Assembly (NCBI GenBank): GCA_965276815.1
Contig: CBDIBE010000011.1
Coordinates: forward strand, 682,001-746,000
From: JAVVHH01 sp965276815
GTDB lineage: Bacteria > Pseudomonadota > Alphaproteobacteria > Acetobacterales > Acetobacteraceae
Length of the DNA: 64,000 nt
Reading direction: 5' to 3'
How positions within the stretch are numbered: the first letter of the stretch is position 1; every line of letters begins with the position of its first letter. Below, in pieces: positions 23,024-32,399 of the stretch. The notes beneath the pieces are model-generated. The model searched no databases. It was not told the DNA's origin and saw nothing but the letters and a program-made list of their open reading frames with translations. The position numbers and the translations under genes are program-made.

Positions 23024-23395
23024 ATGGAAGGACAACCTGAAGTTGCTAACGAGAGCGGACCCCTCGTCCACTTGCGACGCAAGGCGTGCGCCGATGCTCA
23101 GCTGATGTTAACAAAATGCCTCGTCGCTGAAGGACGGGCGGAGTGGGTCGCCTCGGAAGCTGAGCGTTGCATCGCACGCGAGACTGAGGCCGCATCCGAT
23201 CCAAATGGGTCGGATGCGCTCGTGGAAGCCTTCGCTGCCTGGTTGCCGGGCGCCAGGCGTCGGCTGGAAGGGGCCCGCTACCGGCTCGAGAGCCTGCAGG
23301 CAGAAACTGCGCGCGCCCGCGCCGGGCTAAACGCCTGCCGTGTCGCGCTCGAAAATCTCGAAAGCCTGCATTCCGAACAACGAGGTCTTCCATAA
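23024..23395 (+). CDS. Small coiled-coil protein, possibly FliJ-like
   Basis: 123 residues from ATG 23024, with GGGGAA six bases upstream; an ATG at 22997 is in frame but lacks a site. It is almost entirely helical, with heptad-like Leu/Ala spacing (RRLEGARYRLESLQAETARA, then LNACRVALENLESL). Size and pattern recall the flagellar chaperone FliJ, and a CtrA-type regulator diverges from it, but no other flagellar gene is present. FliJ assignment is weak. Confidence 0.6.
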   Translation: MEGQPEVANESGPLVHLRRKACADAQLMLTKCLVAEGRAEWVASEAERCIARETEAASDPNGSDALVEAFAAWLPGARRRLEGARYRLESLQAETARARAGLNACRVALENLESLHSEQRGLP

Positions 23396-23453
23396 CTGGC
23401 TCTTTCCATCGCGATGTGGTGGATTGCGGCCGCGACGAAAGCAGGGGGTTGAG

Positions 23454-24776
23454 TTGCGGATTGCAATGATCGGCGGCGGCTATGTTGGGCTCGTTTCCGG
23501 AGCCTGCTTCGCCGATTTGGGAGTAGAGGTTGCGGTGGTCGAAACCGACTCGACCAAACTGTCCGCGCTCAAGGACGGCCGGATCCCGATTTATGAGCCC
23601 GGCCTCGACCGGCTCGTCGCCGAAAACGTCCGCACGGGTCGATTGAGCTTCGGCGATGACCTCGCGGCCGCCGTAGCCGGCGCCGACGCGGTGTTCATTG
23701 CCGTCGGCACGCCGACAAGGCGGGGCGACGGACATGCCGACGTCAGCTACGTCAACGCCGCCGCCGAGCAAGTCGCGCGAGCATTGACCGGTTACGCTGT
23801 CGTTGTGACCAAGTCGACCGTACCGGTCGGCACCGGACGGCGCATTGCCGAGATCATGCGCCGCGCCCGTCCCGACCTCGAGTTCGATGTGGCGAGCAAC
23901 CCAGAGTTCCTCCGCGAAGGCAGCGCCATCGGCGACTTCATGCGGCCGGACCGGGTCGTCATCGGCGCCGAAAGCGAGCGGGCCCGGCACGTTATGCGCC
24001 AGCTCTATCGCCCGCTCTACCTGATCGAGGCGCCGATCCTGTTCACCAGTCTCGAAGCGGCCGAACTGACGAAATATGCGGCCAATTCCTTTCTTGCCAT
24101 GAAGATCACCTTCATCAACGAAATCGCCGATCTATGCGAGAAGGTGGGCGCGGACGTCCACGATGTCGCCCGCGGCATCGGGCTCGACGGACGGATCGGG
24201 CGCAAATTCCTGCATCCCGGACCCGGCTTCGGTGGCAGCTGTTTTCCGAAGGATACACTGGCTCTCATGCGCATCGCCCAAGACTGGGGCGCGCCGTCCC
24301 GGCTCGTCGAGGCGACCGTGGCCGTCAACGACGCTCGCAAATCGAGCATGGCCGCACGAATCATCCAGGCCAGCGACGGATCGGTGCATGGCAAGGTCAT
24401 CGCCGTACTCGGCCTCACTTTCAAGCCCGAGACCGACGACATGCGGGACGCGCCCAGCATCCCCATCGTCAGCCGCCTCGCCGAGGAGGGCGCTACCGTC
24501 CGAGCCTACGACCCCGTCGGCATGCCGAACGCGAGGGAGATGCTGCCCGCGAGCATCACCTTCTGCGCCGACGCCTACGACGCCGCGACCGGCGCGGACG
24601 TACTGGTCGTCGTCACGGAATGGAACGAATTCCGCGCCCTAGCCCCCGGGCGCTTGCGCGAGCTGATGCGGGGCCGGCTGGTGATGGACCTTCGCAACGT
24701 GTTCGAGCCAACAGCCTTTGAAGAAGCGGGCATGGAGTACCGCGGCGTCGGCCGCGTTTTGGCCAGGCCGGGGTAG
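23454..24776 (+). CDS. ugd: UDP-glucose 6-dehydrogenase
   Basis: 440 residues from a TTG start at 23454, chosen because MRIAMIGGGYVGLVSGACFA begins exactly there and AGGGGG lies six bases upstream. Domains: NAD-binding GGGYVG; TKSTVPVGTG; SNPEFLREGSAI; Lys207 in AELTKYAANSFLA; catalytic Cys263 in GFGGSCFPKDT; C-terminal LTFKPETDDMRDAPS. It oxidises UDP-glucose to UDP-glucuronate for acidic polysaccharide. The next gene is a polysaccharide-related methyltransferase fusion, which fits a surface-glycan role. Confidence 0.95.
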   Translation: MRIAMIGGGYVGLVSGACFADLGVEVAVVETDSTKLSALKDGRIPIYEPGLDRLVAENVRTGRLSFGDDLAAAVAGADAVFIAVGTPTRRGDGHADVSYVNAAAEQVARALTGYAVVVTKSTVPVGTGRRIAEIMRRARPDLEFDVASNPEFLREGSAIGDFMRPDRVVIGAESERARHVMRQLYRPLYLIEAPILFTSLEAAELTKYAANSFLAMKITFINEIADLCEKVGADVHDVARGIGLDGRIGRKFLHPGPGFGGSCFPKDTLALMRIAQDWGAPSRLVEATVAVNDARKSSMAARIIQASDGSVHGKVIAVLGLTFKPETDDMRDAPSIPIVSRLAEEGATVRAYDPVGMPNAREMLPASITFCADAYDAATGADVLVVVTEWNEFRALAPGRLRELMRGRLVMDLRNVFEPTAFEEAGMEYRGVGRVLARPG

Positions 24777-24782
24777 CCGCTT

Positions 24783-27476
24783 CTGATCGAGCCGCCAATC
24801 CTGCACTGGCCCGAACCGGGCCAGGCAGTTCCCAGCGCCTGCCCGAATTGCGGCGTGTTCTCGGCCAAAATGCTCATACTCATCGTGACGGTGCAGTTGC
24901 CGGCCAATCCGCGCAAGCGGCTGAACCTGCTCCGCTGTCCCGACTGCACCGCGCACTTCTATGACGATCAGACGCCACCGGATTACACCGAACCAGCGCT
25001 GAACAGCGGCGGACGCGTGCCTTTCTATGTCCAGCAAGGCGCCGGGCTGAACCTGCTGATCCGTCCGCTTGCTCAGCTTCAGCGGCAGGAGCCTTGCGCC
25101 TACATGGAAGTCGGCTGCGGCTACGGGTTCGGGCTGGACTACGCGCTGCGAACTCGAAACTGGCGATCCGTCGGCATCGACCCTGCGCCGCTCGCCGCAC
25201 TCGGCCGCCAAGCGCTGCGTCTGCCGATCGAATCGCGCTACCTGCGCGAGGATGACGAGGCGCGGGGCACCATGGACGTGGTCGCCGGCGCCGAGGTGGT
25301 CGAGCATCTGCCCACCCCGGGCGCCTTCGTCCGCACGCTGCACGCCATGCTGCGACCCGGTGGCGTGCTGGTCCTGACCACGCCCAACGGCGACGATATC
25401 GGCCCGGAAACGCCGCCTGGCGTGCTGATCCCGCTCCTCTCGCCGGGTCTGCACCTCATCATCCAGAGCGCGGCAAGCCTGCAACGAGCCCTGCACAACG
25501 CAGGATTCGCTCACATCCGCGTCGAGGTGGACAATCACACGCTAATTGCCTTCGCCAGCGACGATCCGCTCGCGCTCACCGACGATGCCGGCGCATTGCG
25601 GCACGAGCTGCGGCGGCACTTGCAGCAGCGTGCGGCCACGACAGATCCAGCGGGCGATCCGTTCCTCGGCTTTGCCGGGCGCGCGTTCCAGGAGAGCGTC
25701 AATGACGGGGATTGGGCGGAAGCGGACCGTGTCTGGTCGCTACTATTACCCGCCTGCCGCGCCCGGTTCGGACTCGACCTCGACGGCTTGGACGCGCTGC
25801 CCGACCGCGTCGCGTTCTGCGGGCTCGAGGAGATGGTGGGCTTAGTGCCGCTGAATCTGGCCGGCCTGCTCTACGCCAGTGCGATCCGGTCGCTTGCCGC
25901 GGGCTGGCCGAGATCGGCGCTCGAATCCCGGTTCCGGCTCGCCGCTACCGCGGCCGAGGCGATGCGCCGGGCCTTGCGCGCGCTGGCGATGGAGGATGGG
26001 CAGACCGAGGCGATCGGCTGGGCCGCCGAAGCCGAGGCGCTGCTCTGCGCCGCCGACGCGCTGTCTCCCGAGCTGATCCCCCGGCTGGCGGCGCTCCGGC
26101 CGTCGCCCTCCGGCGCCGCGCCGCGCCTTTCCTTGTGGCTGCGGGCGCTGACCACGATCGTCAACGCGCCGGACTACCAGGTGGCGGCCGAATTCGTCGG
26201 CACCACGGGCCTGCATCGACTGCCGTTCGCCGACCCGGTGCGAGCGCCGCGAACCGACGCCGAGCGCGACGCGCTCTATAGCCTTGCCATCCTCGCCCTG
26301 AACCATCCCGAGATTCGCGACCTCTTGGGCGGCTTCGAGGCCGCACGGGACCGCCTCGCCCGCCTGCGCGACCACACCCCGCCCCAGTCCGGACTGTGGT
26401 CGGCCGCCATGAAGGCGGAAATCGAGGCACGGCAGGCGCTCGGCGACGCCGGTGGGGTGGCGCGGCTCGCCAAGATTCTCGGCCTACCCAGCCCGGCCCG
26501 ACGCAGGCGCCTCGTTCCGGCCGCCTTCCACTTCGTACGGGATTGGGCGGCGCCAGCGATCGTCAACCCGATTGTCGGCCGAATCAGCCTCCGTCAGGCG
26601 CTCTATCGCTGGCCGGAGGGCGAAATCGAGCTCGGTCCCAAAATCTGCCTCTTCGCGCACTGGGACCAACAAGGGACGGTGCGGCCCGACGTGCTCGACC
26701 ACATTGCTCGACTCAAAGCGGAAAATTTGTCCGTGGTGCTCGTCAGCAACGCGGGCGCCTTGCAGGCAAGGTCGCTTGCGTCGCTCAAATCGATCTGCGC
26801 CAGCATCATCGTCCGGCGAAATAGCGGCTATGATTTCGGCGCATGGCGGGCGGCGCTCGACGAACTCGGCTTACCCAGACGGGATACCGAACTTGTAATT
26901 CTGGCCAATGATAGCGTCTTCGGGCCTTTCCAGGAGTTGCGGCGACTATGCAGCGCGATTGACCCGGCGCAAGCAGACGTGTGGGCATGCACAGACAGTG
27001 ACGAGGTCGCTTATCATCTGCAGAGCTACTGGATGGCGTTCAGCCGCCCTGTGCTGGACAGCGCGGCGTGGCGCGCATTCTGGAGCAAGGTGCGCCCGGC
27101 CTGGAACAAGCGCTGGCTCGTCCGGACCTATGAGGTCGGGCTGACGCAGGCGCTGATGCGCGCCGGGTTTCGCTGCCGGGCGATTTGGCCGCTACCGCAT
27201 CTCCTGGCCGCAATCGGCGAGGCCGGCAGCCCGGCGGCGCAGGCGCAGACGCGCCGGGTGGAATGCCTGCTGCAGGCGGGCCGCCCGATCAATCCCACCT
27301 GCGATCTCTGGCGGCCGCTGCTCCAGGCGGGCTTCCCGTTCATCAAGCGCGAATTGTTGGAACGGAACGCAGCTGGCGTCGTCGATGCGACCGAGTGTCA
27401 AAGTGTTCTGGCGGCAATACCAGGCGCCAGTTTACCGCCGGTCGAATGTCAGCAAGGCAGTTCGCCCGCGATGTAG
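24783..27476 (+). CDS. Methyltransferase/RgpF fusion, surface polysaccharide protein
   Basis: About 897 residues if translation starts at CTG 24783. Reading from the first GTG (24855) would remove CPNCG, which pairs with RCPDC some 28 residues later to form a four-Cys zinc knuckle, so the upstream start is preferred; a ribosome-like GGGG lies about ten bases before it. Next comes a class I AdoMet methyltransferase (MEVGCGYGFGLDYAL; later VVAGAEVVEHLPTPG). A helical middle region follows. The C-terminal domain carries KICLFAHWDQQGTVRPDV, RRNSGYDFGAWRAAL and VILANDSVFGPF, which I recognise as rhamnan synthesis protein F (RgpF). It likely modifies or assembles O-antigen/capsule. The end overlaps convergent speE by 28 nt. 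Confidence 0.85.
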   Translation: MIEPPILHWPEPGQAVPSACPNCGVFSAKMLILIVTVQLPANPRKRLNLLRCPDCTAHFYDDQTPPDYTEPALNSGGRVPFYVQQGAGLNLLIRPLAQLQRQEPCAYMEVGCGYGFGLDYALRTRNWRSVGIDPAPLAALGRQALRLPIESRYLREDDEARGTMDVVAGAEVVEHLPTPGAFVRTLHAMLRPGGVLVLTTPNGDDIGPETPPGVLIPLLSPGLHLIIQSAASLQRALHNAGFAHIRVEVDNHTLIAFASDDPLALTDDAGALRHELRRHLQQRAATTDPAGDPFLGFAGRAFQESVNDGDWAEADRVWSLLLPACRARFGLDLDGLDALPDRVAFCGLEEMVGLVPLNLAGLLYASAIRSLAAGWPRSALESRFRLAATAAEAMRRALRALAMEDGQTEAIGWAAEAEALLCAADALSPELIPRLAALRPSPSGAAPRLSLWLRALTTIVNAPDYQVAAEFVGTTGLHRLPFADPVRAPRTDAERDALYSLAILALNHPEIRDLLGGFEAARDRLARLRDHTPPQSGLWSAAMKAEIEARQALGDAGGVARLAKILGLPSPARRRRLVPAAFHFVRDWAAPAIVNPIVGRISLRQALYRWPEGEIELGPKICLFAHWDQQGTVRPDVLDHIARLKAENLSVVLVSNAGALQARSLASLKSICASIIVRRNSGYDFGAWRAALDELGLPRRDTELVILANDSVFGPFQELRRLCSAIDPAQADVWACTDSDEVAYHLQSYWMAFSRPVLDSAAWRAFWSKVRPAWNKRWLVRTYEVGLTQALMRAGFRCRAIWPLPHLLAAIGEAGSPAAQAQTRRVECLLQAGRPINPTCDLWRPLLQAGFPFIKRELLERNAAGVVDATECQSVLAAIPGASLPPVECQQGSSPAM

Positions 27477-28309
27477 GGCGGCAGATGAAAGGCGGCCGCA
27501 TGCAGTTCTGGCGTCCAGTACCGGGTCGCGCCCAGCATGCCGGCCGCTTCGGCCCGACTTCGAATTGTTGAAACCGGCGTTCGACCTAGGCCCTCAGACT
27601 TGGCCGCGAAGCCAAGCGTCATGAAGCCGCCAACATAGGTGGGCACGGCAACGACATAAGCGGTCACGAATGGGAACGCGCTGGCTTGCCGCCGGCTCGT
27701 CTGCCGCAGTTCCTCGGCCTGCATAAACGGCACACCGGACTGAGTGACGACCACCCCGCCGGGTCCAAGCGCGCGGGCACAGTCGGCGTAGAATGCCTCG
27801 CTAAACAACACTTCGCCGACGCCCTCTGGGTCGGTGCTGTCAACGATAATTACGTCGAAGCTCGCATCGGAAGACTGAGCCAGAAATTTGAGACCATCTC
27901 CCACGGTTACTTCGGCCCGTGGATCAAACCAAGCGTCGCCGGCGATAGATGGCATGTGCTCGCGGGTGAGACGGATGACCTCGCCATCGATTTCGACCAT
28001 AACGGCGCGCTCGACCGTTTTGTGTTGCAGCACGCGCCGCAACACACCGCCATCACCGGCGCCGATGATGAGGACACGGCGCGCCTGCCCGTGCGCCACT
28101 AACGGCACATGGGCGATCATCTCCTGATAGATGAACTCGTCCGCCTCGGTGATCTGCACGCAGCCGTCGAGCGCCAGGACACGACCGTGACTAGCACTCT
28201 CGAATATCAGGATATCCTGATATTCGCTTTTGACCCGTGCCAGTTCACGAACGGCGCGAAAGCGCTGTCCCCAATCGGGGTACAGCGCTTCCTCGAACCA
28301 ACCGCTCAG
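27449..28309 (-). CDS. speE: Spermidine synthase
   Basis: 286 residues if read from CTG 28309; no ATG, GTG or TTG fits full length. The N-terminus would be (M)SGWFEEALYPDWGQRFR, exactly the usual SpeE opening, and reading from the GTG at 28159 would lose 50 conserved residues. Motifs: LDGCVQITEADEFIYQEM, VLIIGAGDGGVLR for decarboxylated AdoMet, and VDSTDPEGVGEVLFSEAFY. It transfers aminopropyl to putrescine. The CTG shares bases with the speD stop (CTGA), so translation is probably coupled. Confidence 0.92.
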   Translation of the reverse strand: MSGWFEEALYPDWGQRFRAVRELARVKSEYQDILIFESASHGRVLALDGCVQITEADEFIYQEMIAHVPLVAHGQARRVLIIGAGDGGVLRRVLQHKTVERAVMVEIDGEVIRLTREHMPSIAGDAWFDPRAEVTVGDGLKFLAQSSDASFDVIIVDSTDPEGVGEVLFSEAFYADCARALGPGGVVVTQSGVPFMQAEELRQTSRRQASAFPFVTAYVVAVPTYVGGFMTLGFAAKSEGLGRTPVSTIRSRAEAAGMLGATRYWTPELHAAAFHLPPYIAGELPC

Positions 28310-28773
28310 GACAGGCGACCGCGGCGCTCTTCGTTTAGGTCGAGTCTATCCGGCCGGAAGGCCGCCTGCAGGACCGGAACCGCGTCATGCGGGTCGCAAG
28401 CGCCGCACATGAAGATGTCCACGGCGGCAAACGCCCGCTCGGGCCAGGTGTGGATCGAGATGTGACTCTCCGCCAGCACGACCACGCCCGACACCCCGCC
28501 ATTCGGGGTGAAGTGGTGGAAATGGCTGTGCAGGATCGTCGCCCCCGCTGTCAGTGCCGCCTCACGCAAGGCAGCATCGATCAATGCGGGATCCGACAGA
28601 TTCGTTGCGCCCCACAAATCGGCGAGAAGGTGAGTGCCGGCGAATCTTACGCCGTCCTTCTCTACAAAGTAATCTTTCCGCTCCTCGCCCATAGCGTTCG
28701 GAACCAATGCAATCGTCGTCTGGTTTTCGCTCGGAAGTTCCGAGACCATCCCCAGTTGAGCAAGTGCGTTCAT
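28306..28773 (-). CDS. speD: S-adenosylmethionine decarboxylase proenzyme
   Basis: 155 residues from ATG 28773. The self-cleavage site is Glu102-Ser103 in VLAESHISIHTWPE, with Ser103 becoming the pyruvoyl group. His108 and Cys123 (FMCGACDP) hold the spacings (5 and 20) known from the bacterial class 1B enzyme. It supplies decarboxylated AdoMet to SpeE, encoded immediately downstream. The C-terminus is somewhat longer than in the minimal 120-aa enzymes (the Thermotoga type), as often seen in proteobacteria. Confidence 0.94.
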   Translation of the reverse strand: MNALAQLGMVSELPSENQTTIALVPNAMGEERKDYFVEKDGVRFAGTHLLADLWGATNLSDPALIDAALREAALTAGATILHSHFHHFTPNGGVSGVVVLAESHISIHTWPERAFAAVDIFMCGACDPHDAVPVLQAAFRPDRLDLNEERRGRLS

Positions 28774-29022
28774 CACGTACCCCCAAACCAGTAGACAGCC
28801 TGTTGGGCGGGATCGCCCCCTTGGGCTTAGAGAGGCCGGGAAATAGGGCTTCGAGGGGGGGATAGCAAGTGACAATATCCCCTTGAGGCCCGATTAACGG
28901 AAAAAGTGACCTCTCGTGGTTTTGTCCGGTGAAAACAATGTGCTGTCGTGATGAGTTCAGGTGCCCCACCACTGTTCGGTGCGCATCTGGAACTCGGCGG
29001 ACCCCGGAGCGTTGATGATGAA

Positions 29023-29283
29023 ATGCAGATGTCCGTGCGCGCTCTCCCGCTGATCGCCCTGCTCGCGGCGACCCCGGCCGTCGCTCAACAGGTTTGGACG
29101 CCGGCGCCGGTTCCATCTATTAAGCCCACCGACGCAGTAAGCCCATCCGCGCGCGCAGGGGTGGCCAGTGCCCCCAGCAATGGTGCGCCGCTCAGTGGCA
29201 TTCCCACAGGCGCCCTGGAGACGGGCGGATCGACCAGTTCAAACACCACGAACGGCATCAACACCCCGAACCTATCGCGCTAA
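29023..29283 (+). CDS. Small exported protein
   Basis: 86 residues from ATG 29023 (MQMSVRALPLIALLAATPAV, cleavage near AVAQQ). The mature part is Pro/Ser/Thr/Asn-rich (APVPSIKPTDAV to TSSNTTNGINTPNLSR), probably disordered. No recognised family. Confidence 0.65.
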   Translation: MQMSVRALPLIALLAATPAVAQQVWTPAPVPSIKPTDAVSPSARAGVASAPSNGAPLSGIPTGALETGGSTSSNTTNGINTPNLSR

Positions 29284-29383
29284 GAAGGTTTTCCCCAGGG
29301 TAAGCAGAGGCGGTCGGACATCCCGGACCGCCTGTGCTTCACGCCACCGCGAGCCGATCTAGGCGTGCCAGCGATGCACGAAC

Positions 29384-29710
29384 CTAGCCGTGAGGAGAAC
29401 GCACCGTCGAGTTTCCAGCAACCGAGGATCTGGCCGGCGCTGCGGGCTGTTGGGTGATCGAACGCCCGGCCGAAAAGTAGTTGAACGGTGCGGCAGCACC
29501 CATGGTGTAATTGGGGTTCTGAACCGGCACCGACACACCCGTCGAGAAATAATTAAACGGCGCAGCAGCACCCATTGTGTAATTCGGGGTTTGGACTTGG
29601 GTGGTCACCCCCGCGGACGGGGCCGGGAATGGGTCGCCGTTCCCCTCGCCGGCATATGCCGTTGCAGAGAAACCAAGAGCGGCAACAGTCAACAGAAGCA
29701 TGCGCGTCAT
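29384..29710 (-). CDS. Small exported repeat protein with AGEGNG motif
   Basis: 108 residues. Signal peptide MTRMLLLTVAALGFSATAYA, then AGEGNGDPFPAPS, the same mature N-terminus as the protein at 11450-11830. It contains two near-identical 17-residue repeats built on PNYTMGAAAPFNYFS followed by T/AG and V/R-S, also nearly identical in DNA, suggesting recent duplication. The tail is Ser/Ala-rich. Function unknown. A hairpin (29734-29754, arms CGACGGCC/GGCCGTCG) sits in its leader. Confidence 0.75.
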   Translation of the reverse strand: MTRMLLLTVAALGFSATAYAGEGNGDPFPAPSAGVTTQVQTPNYTMGAAAPFNYFSTGVSVPVQNPNYTMGAAAPFNYFSAGRSITQQPAAPARSSVAGNSTVRSPHG

Positions 29711-30120
29711 AACACTGATCCTTCGTTGATAGACGACGGCCAGCTAGGCCGTCGAATAGCTACTTGGTCTGCGGGGCCTCAAATTAACAGCATGTAAGTT
29801 TCAGTTCACGTGGATTTCAAGCTTCACACATCTGTAAGAAATCGACGGGCGTGTAGTAGAGGCCGCTCTCACTCTCAATAAATACTAACAGGGTTGCTAT
29901 TATTTCATAGCTTTCAGCCGTGGGTAATTGACTGATGACGCGTGACCCTACTGCGCCAACCTGCAGCCCCGCTTCGATTTCTTTAAAGAGACGGCAGCGC
30001 TATCGGCGGCCAAGCGGACCGCCGCTCGCCGGCTTGGTCACGCCGGGGCTTGATCCGGCATCGTTGCCGGCGCCGGGTTCTGGATGGCCAGGTCAACCCC
30101 GTCCACGACGAACGAGCCAG
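29711..30120. other. Intergenic region of about 410 bp
   Basis: The left part (29760-29935) is AT-rich for this genome and probably holds the promoter of the AGEGNG repeat gene. The right part (30040-30110) is GC-rich with a CGCCGGGGCTTGATCCGGCA stretch like decayed intergenic repeats. Open frames here are short and Arg/Pro-rich, so I call none. Confidence 0.5.
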
Positions 30121-31320
30121 TCAGCCCGAATTGCCTGACCAGACCACCTGCCAGACCACCTGATAGAGCGCCACGATCTCCGCCTTGCTCGGCACGCGCG
30201 GATTGTTGGCCGGGCTGCCGGAGGCGAGCGCCTGCTCGGCCATCAGCTCCAGCTTCGCGTCCCAGGCCGCCTTGTCGATCCCGAACCCGGCGGGTGTCGG
30301 GACCGCAAGGTCGCGGTTCAGGGCCGCAAGACCCTCGGCGAGACGCTCAGCTGCCACCGGGTCAGGGTCGCCGGGCCGGGCGAAGCCGATCCGCCGCGCC
30401 GCCTGGGCATAGCGCGCCTGCGCCGCTTCGAGCCCAAACCGGGTGATCGCCGGCAGCAACATCGCGTTGGAGAGCCCGTGCGGCACGTGGAAATGCGCCC
30501 CGATCGGGCGCGACATGCCATGCACCAATGCGACCGAGCTGTTGCAGAACGCGATTCCCGCCTGCATGGCGCCCAGCATCATCGCCTCGCGCGCCTCGGC
30601 GTTCTCCGGCTCGGCGTAGGCGATGCGCAGATTGGCGCCGATCAGCGCCATCGCGGCGAGCGCCTGCGTGTCGGAATACGGATTGGCCCGGCGCGAAATC
30701 CAGGCCTCGAGCGCATGCGTCAGGCTGTCGACGCCGGTATCCGCGGTGATCCGCGGCGGAACGGTGAACGTCAGCTCATAATCGACGATCGCGGCCAACG
30801 GCAGCGCGCCCAGGCCGGCGATCAGCATCTTCTCGCCGCGCTCGGTGTCGGTGATGACGGTAAAGCGGGTCGCCTCGCTGCCGGTGCCGGCGGTGGTGGG
30901 AACGGCGATCACCGGCAAAGCCGCCGTGTCCGCGGCGACCGGCACCTTGAAGTCTCGCATCAGCCGGCCCAATCCGCTCGCCCGCCCATGCGCCAAGATC
31001 GCCATCGCCTTGGCGGTATCGATCGGCGAGCCGCCGCCGAAGCCGATCAAACAGTCGAACTCGGCGCCTTCCAACAGGGCGACACCGGCCTCGATCACCG
31101 TATCGGTCGGCTCCGGAACCGTGTCGCTGAACACCTCGGCGCGGATCCCCGCCGCCTCGAGCGGGTCGAGGCAGCGGCGCACCAGGCCGGACCGCACCAT
31201 ATACGGGTCAGTCACCACCAGCGGCCGGCTCAGCCCGAACTTCTTCAGCGCCTCTGCCGTCTGCGCCACGGCACCGCCGCCCACCAGCATCAGCCTGGGC
31301 GAGACAATGTTCGCGATCAT
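30121..31320 (-). CDS. Iron-containing alcohol dehydrogenase
   Basis: 399 residues. NAD-binding GFGGGSPIDTAKAMA (about residue 95), PTTAGTGSEAT, DSLTHALEAW and the metal His cluster HGMSRPIGAHFHVPHG are the group III alcohol dehydrogenase signatures. It interconverts an alcohol and an aldehyde/ketone. ATG overlaps the stop of the upstream ABC ATPase gene (ATGA), so it is the last gene of a four-gene operon. The C-terminus carries a small duplication (QVVW QVVW) from a 12-nt repeat in the DNA. Confidence 0.92.
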   Translation of the reverse strand: MIANIVSPRLMLVGGGAVAQTAEALKKFGLSRPLVVTDPYMVRSGLVRRCLDPLEAAGIRAEVFSDTVPEPTDTVIEAGVALLEGAEFDCLIGFGGGSPIDTAKAMAILAHGRASGLGRLMRDFKVPVAADTAALPVIAVPTTAGTGSEATRFTVITDTERGEKMLIAGLGALPLAAIVDYELTFTVPPRITADTGVDSLTHALEAWISRRANPYSDTQALAAMALIGANLRIAYAEPENAEAREAMMLGAMQAGIAFCNSSVALVHGMSRPIGAHFHVPHGLSNAMLLPAITRFGLEAAQARYAQAARRIGFARPGDPDPVAAERLAEGLAALNRDLAVPTPAGFGIDKAAWDAKLELMAEQALASGSPANNPRVPSKAEIVALYQVVWQVVWSGNSG

Positions 31321-32399
31321 CCGACCTCCGGCCGTGCCAGCGCCCGCCGCTCGGCATACAGCGCCATACGCTTGGCGGCCAGCGGCGGCGGGGCATGCGC
31401 TTCAAGCGCCAGTTCGGCCGGCGGCAACTCCTCGGCGCGGTGGCAGGCGGAGAGGTGCGCGGGCTCGATCGGGCGCAGCTCCGGGTCCTCGACCCGGCAG
31501 CGATCGATGACGAACGAGCAGCGCGTATGGAAACGGCAACCCGGCGGGATGTTGGCCGGGCTCGGCACGTCGCCGCCCGGCACATGGCGGGCCAGCTTGC
31601 GGTGCGGGTCCGGGCGCGGGATCGCCGAGAGCAGAACGCGCGTGTAGGGGTGCCGCGGATTGGCGAACACCTCGTCCTTCGGCCCAATCTCGACGATGCG
31701 GCCGAGATACATGACCGCCACCCGGTCGGCGACGTGCTTCACCACCGCCAGATCATGCGCAATGAACAGATAGGACAGGCCCAGCCGCCCCTGCAGATCC
31801 TTCAGCAGATTGACCACCTGTGCCTGGATCGACACGTCGAGCGCGCTGACCGGTTCATCGCACACGACCAGCGCCGGCTCGACCGCCAGCGCCCGGGCAA
31901 TACCGATACGCTGGCGCTGGCCGCCAGAGAACTCGTGCGGATAGCGGCCCGAATGATACGGCGCGAGGCCGACCAGCCCGAGCAACTGCGTCACCCGCTC
32001 CCGCCTTGCCGCCCGGTTGCCGATCCGGTGGACAACGAGCGGCTCCTCCAGGATCTCGCCCACGGTCATCCGCGGGTTCAGCGAGGCAAACGGGTCCTGG
32101 AACACGATCTGCATCCGCCGGCGCAGCCGCCGCAGCTTCTCGCCCTCCAGCGCCGTGATGTCCTGTCCCTCGAAGCGGACCGTCCCCGCCGTCGGTTCGA
32201 TCAGCCGCAGCACCAGCCGGGCCGTCGTGCTCTTGCCGCAGCCGCTCTCGCCGACCAGCGCCAGCGTCTCGCCATGCTCGAGCCGGAACGAAATGCCGTC
32301 CACAGCGCGGACATTGCCGACGGTCCGCGCAATCACCAGCCCGCGTCGCATCGGGTAGTGCTTGGCGAGCCCCACGGTCTCCAGCAGATACTCCGTCAC
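31317..32399 (-). CDS. Oligopeptide/dipeptide-type ABC transporter ATPase (DppF/OppF)
   Basis: 360 residues from GTG 32399, which overlaps the stop of the preceding ATPase gene (GTGA). Walker A GESGCGKST, signature FSGGQRQRIGIARAL, Walker B LVVCDEPVSALD, switch IAHDLAVVKH, and the C-terminal Cys-containing oligo-HPY region (PPGCRFHTRCSF, later LSACHRA). It energises uptake of peptides, nickel or small polar solutes. Partner permeases and a binding protein are not in this operon. Confidence 0.93.
   Translation of the reverse strand: MTEYLLETVGLAKHYPMRRGLVIARTVGNVRAVDGISFRLEHGETLALVGESGCGKSTTARLVLRLIEPTAGTVRFEGQDITALEGEKLRRLRRRMQIVFQDPFASLNPRMTVGEILEEPLVVHRIGNRAARRERVTQLLGLVGLAPYHSGRYPHEFSGGQRQRIGIARALAVEPALVVCDEPVSALDVSIQAQVVNLLKDLQGRLGLSYLFIAHDLAVVKHVADRVAVMYLGRIVEIGPKDEVFANPRHPYTRVLLSAIPRPDPHRKLARHVPGGDVPSPANIPPGCRFHTRCSFVIDRCRVEDPELRPIEPAHLSACHRAEELPPAELALEAHAPPPLAAKRMALYAERRALARPEVG

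Noticed and set aside
22997..23395. Flagellar gene cluster
   Set aside because: Only one weakly FliJ-like coiled-coil protein; no other flagellar gene in the window.
29935..30138. Possible small gene upstream of the alcohol dehydrogenase operon end
   Set aside because: Arg/Pro-rich translation, no ribosome site, overlaps the end of a real gene.
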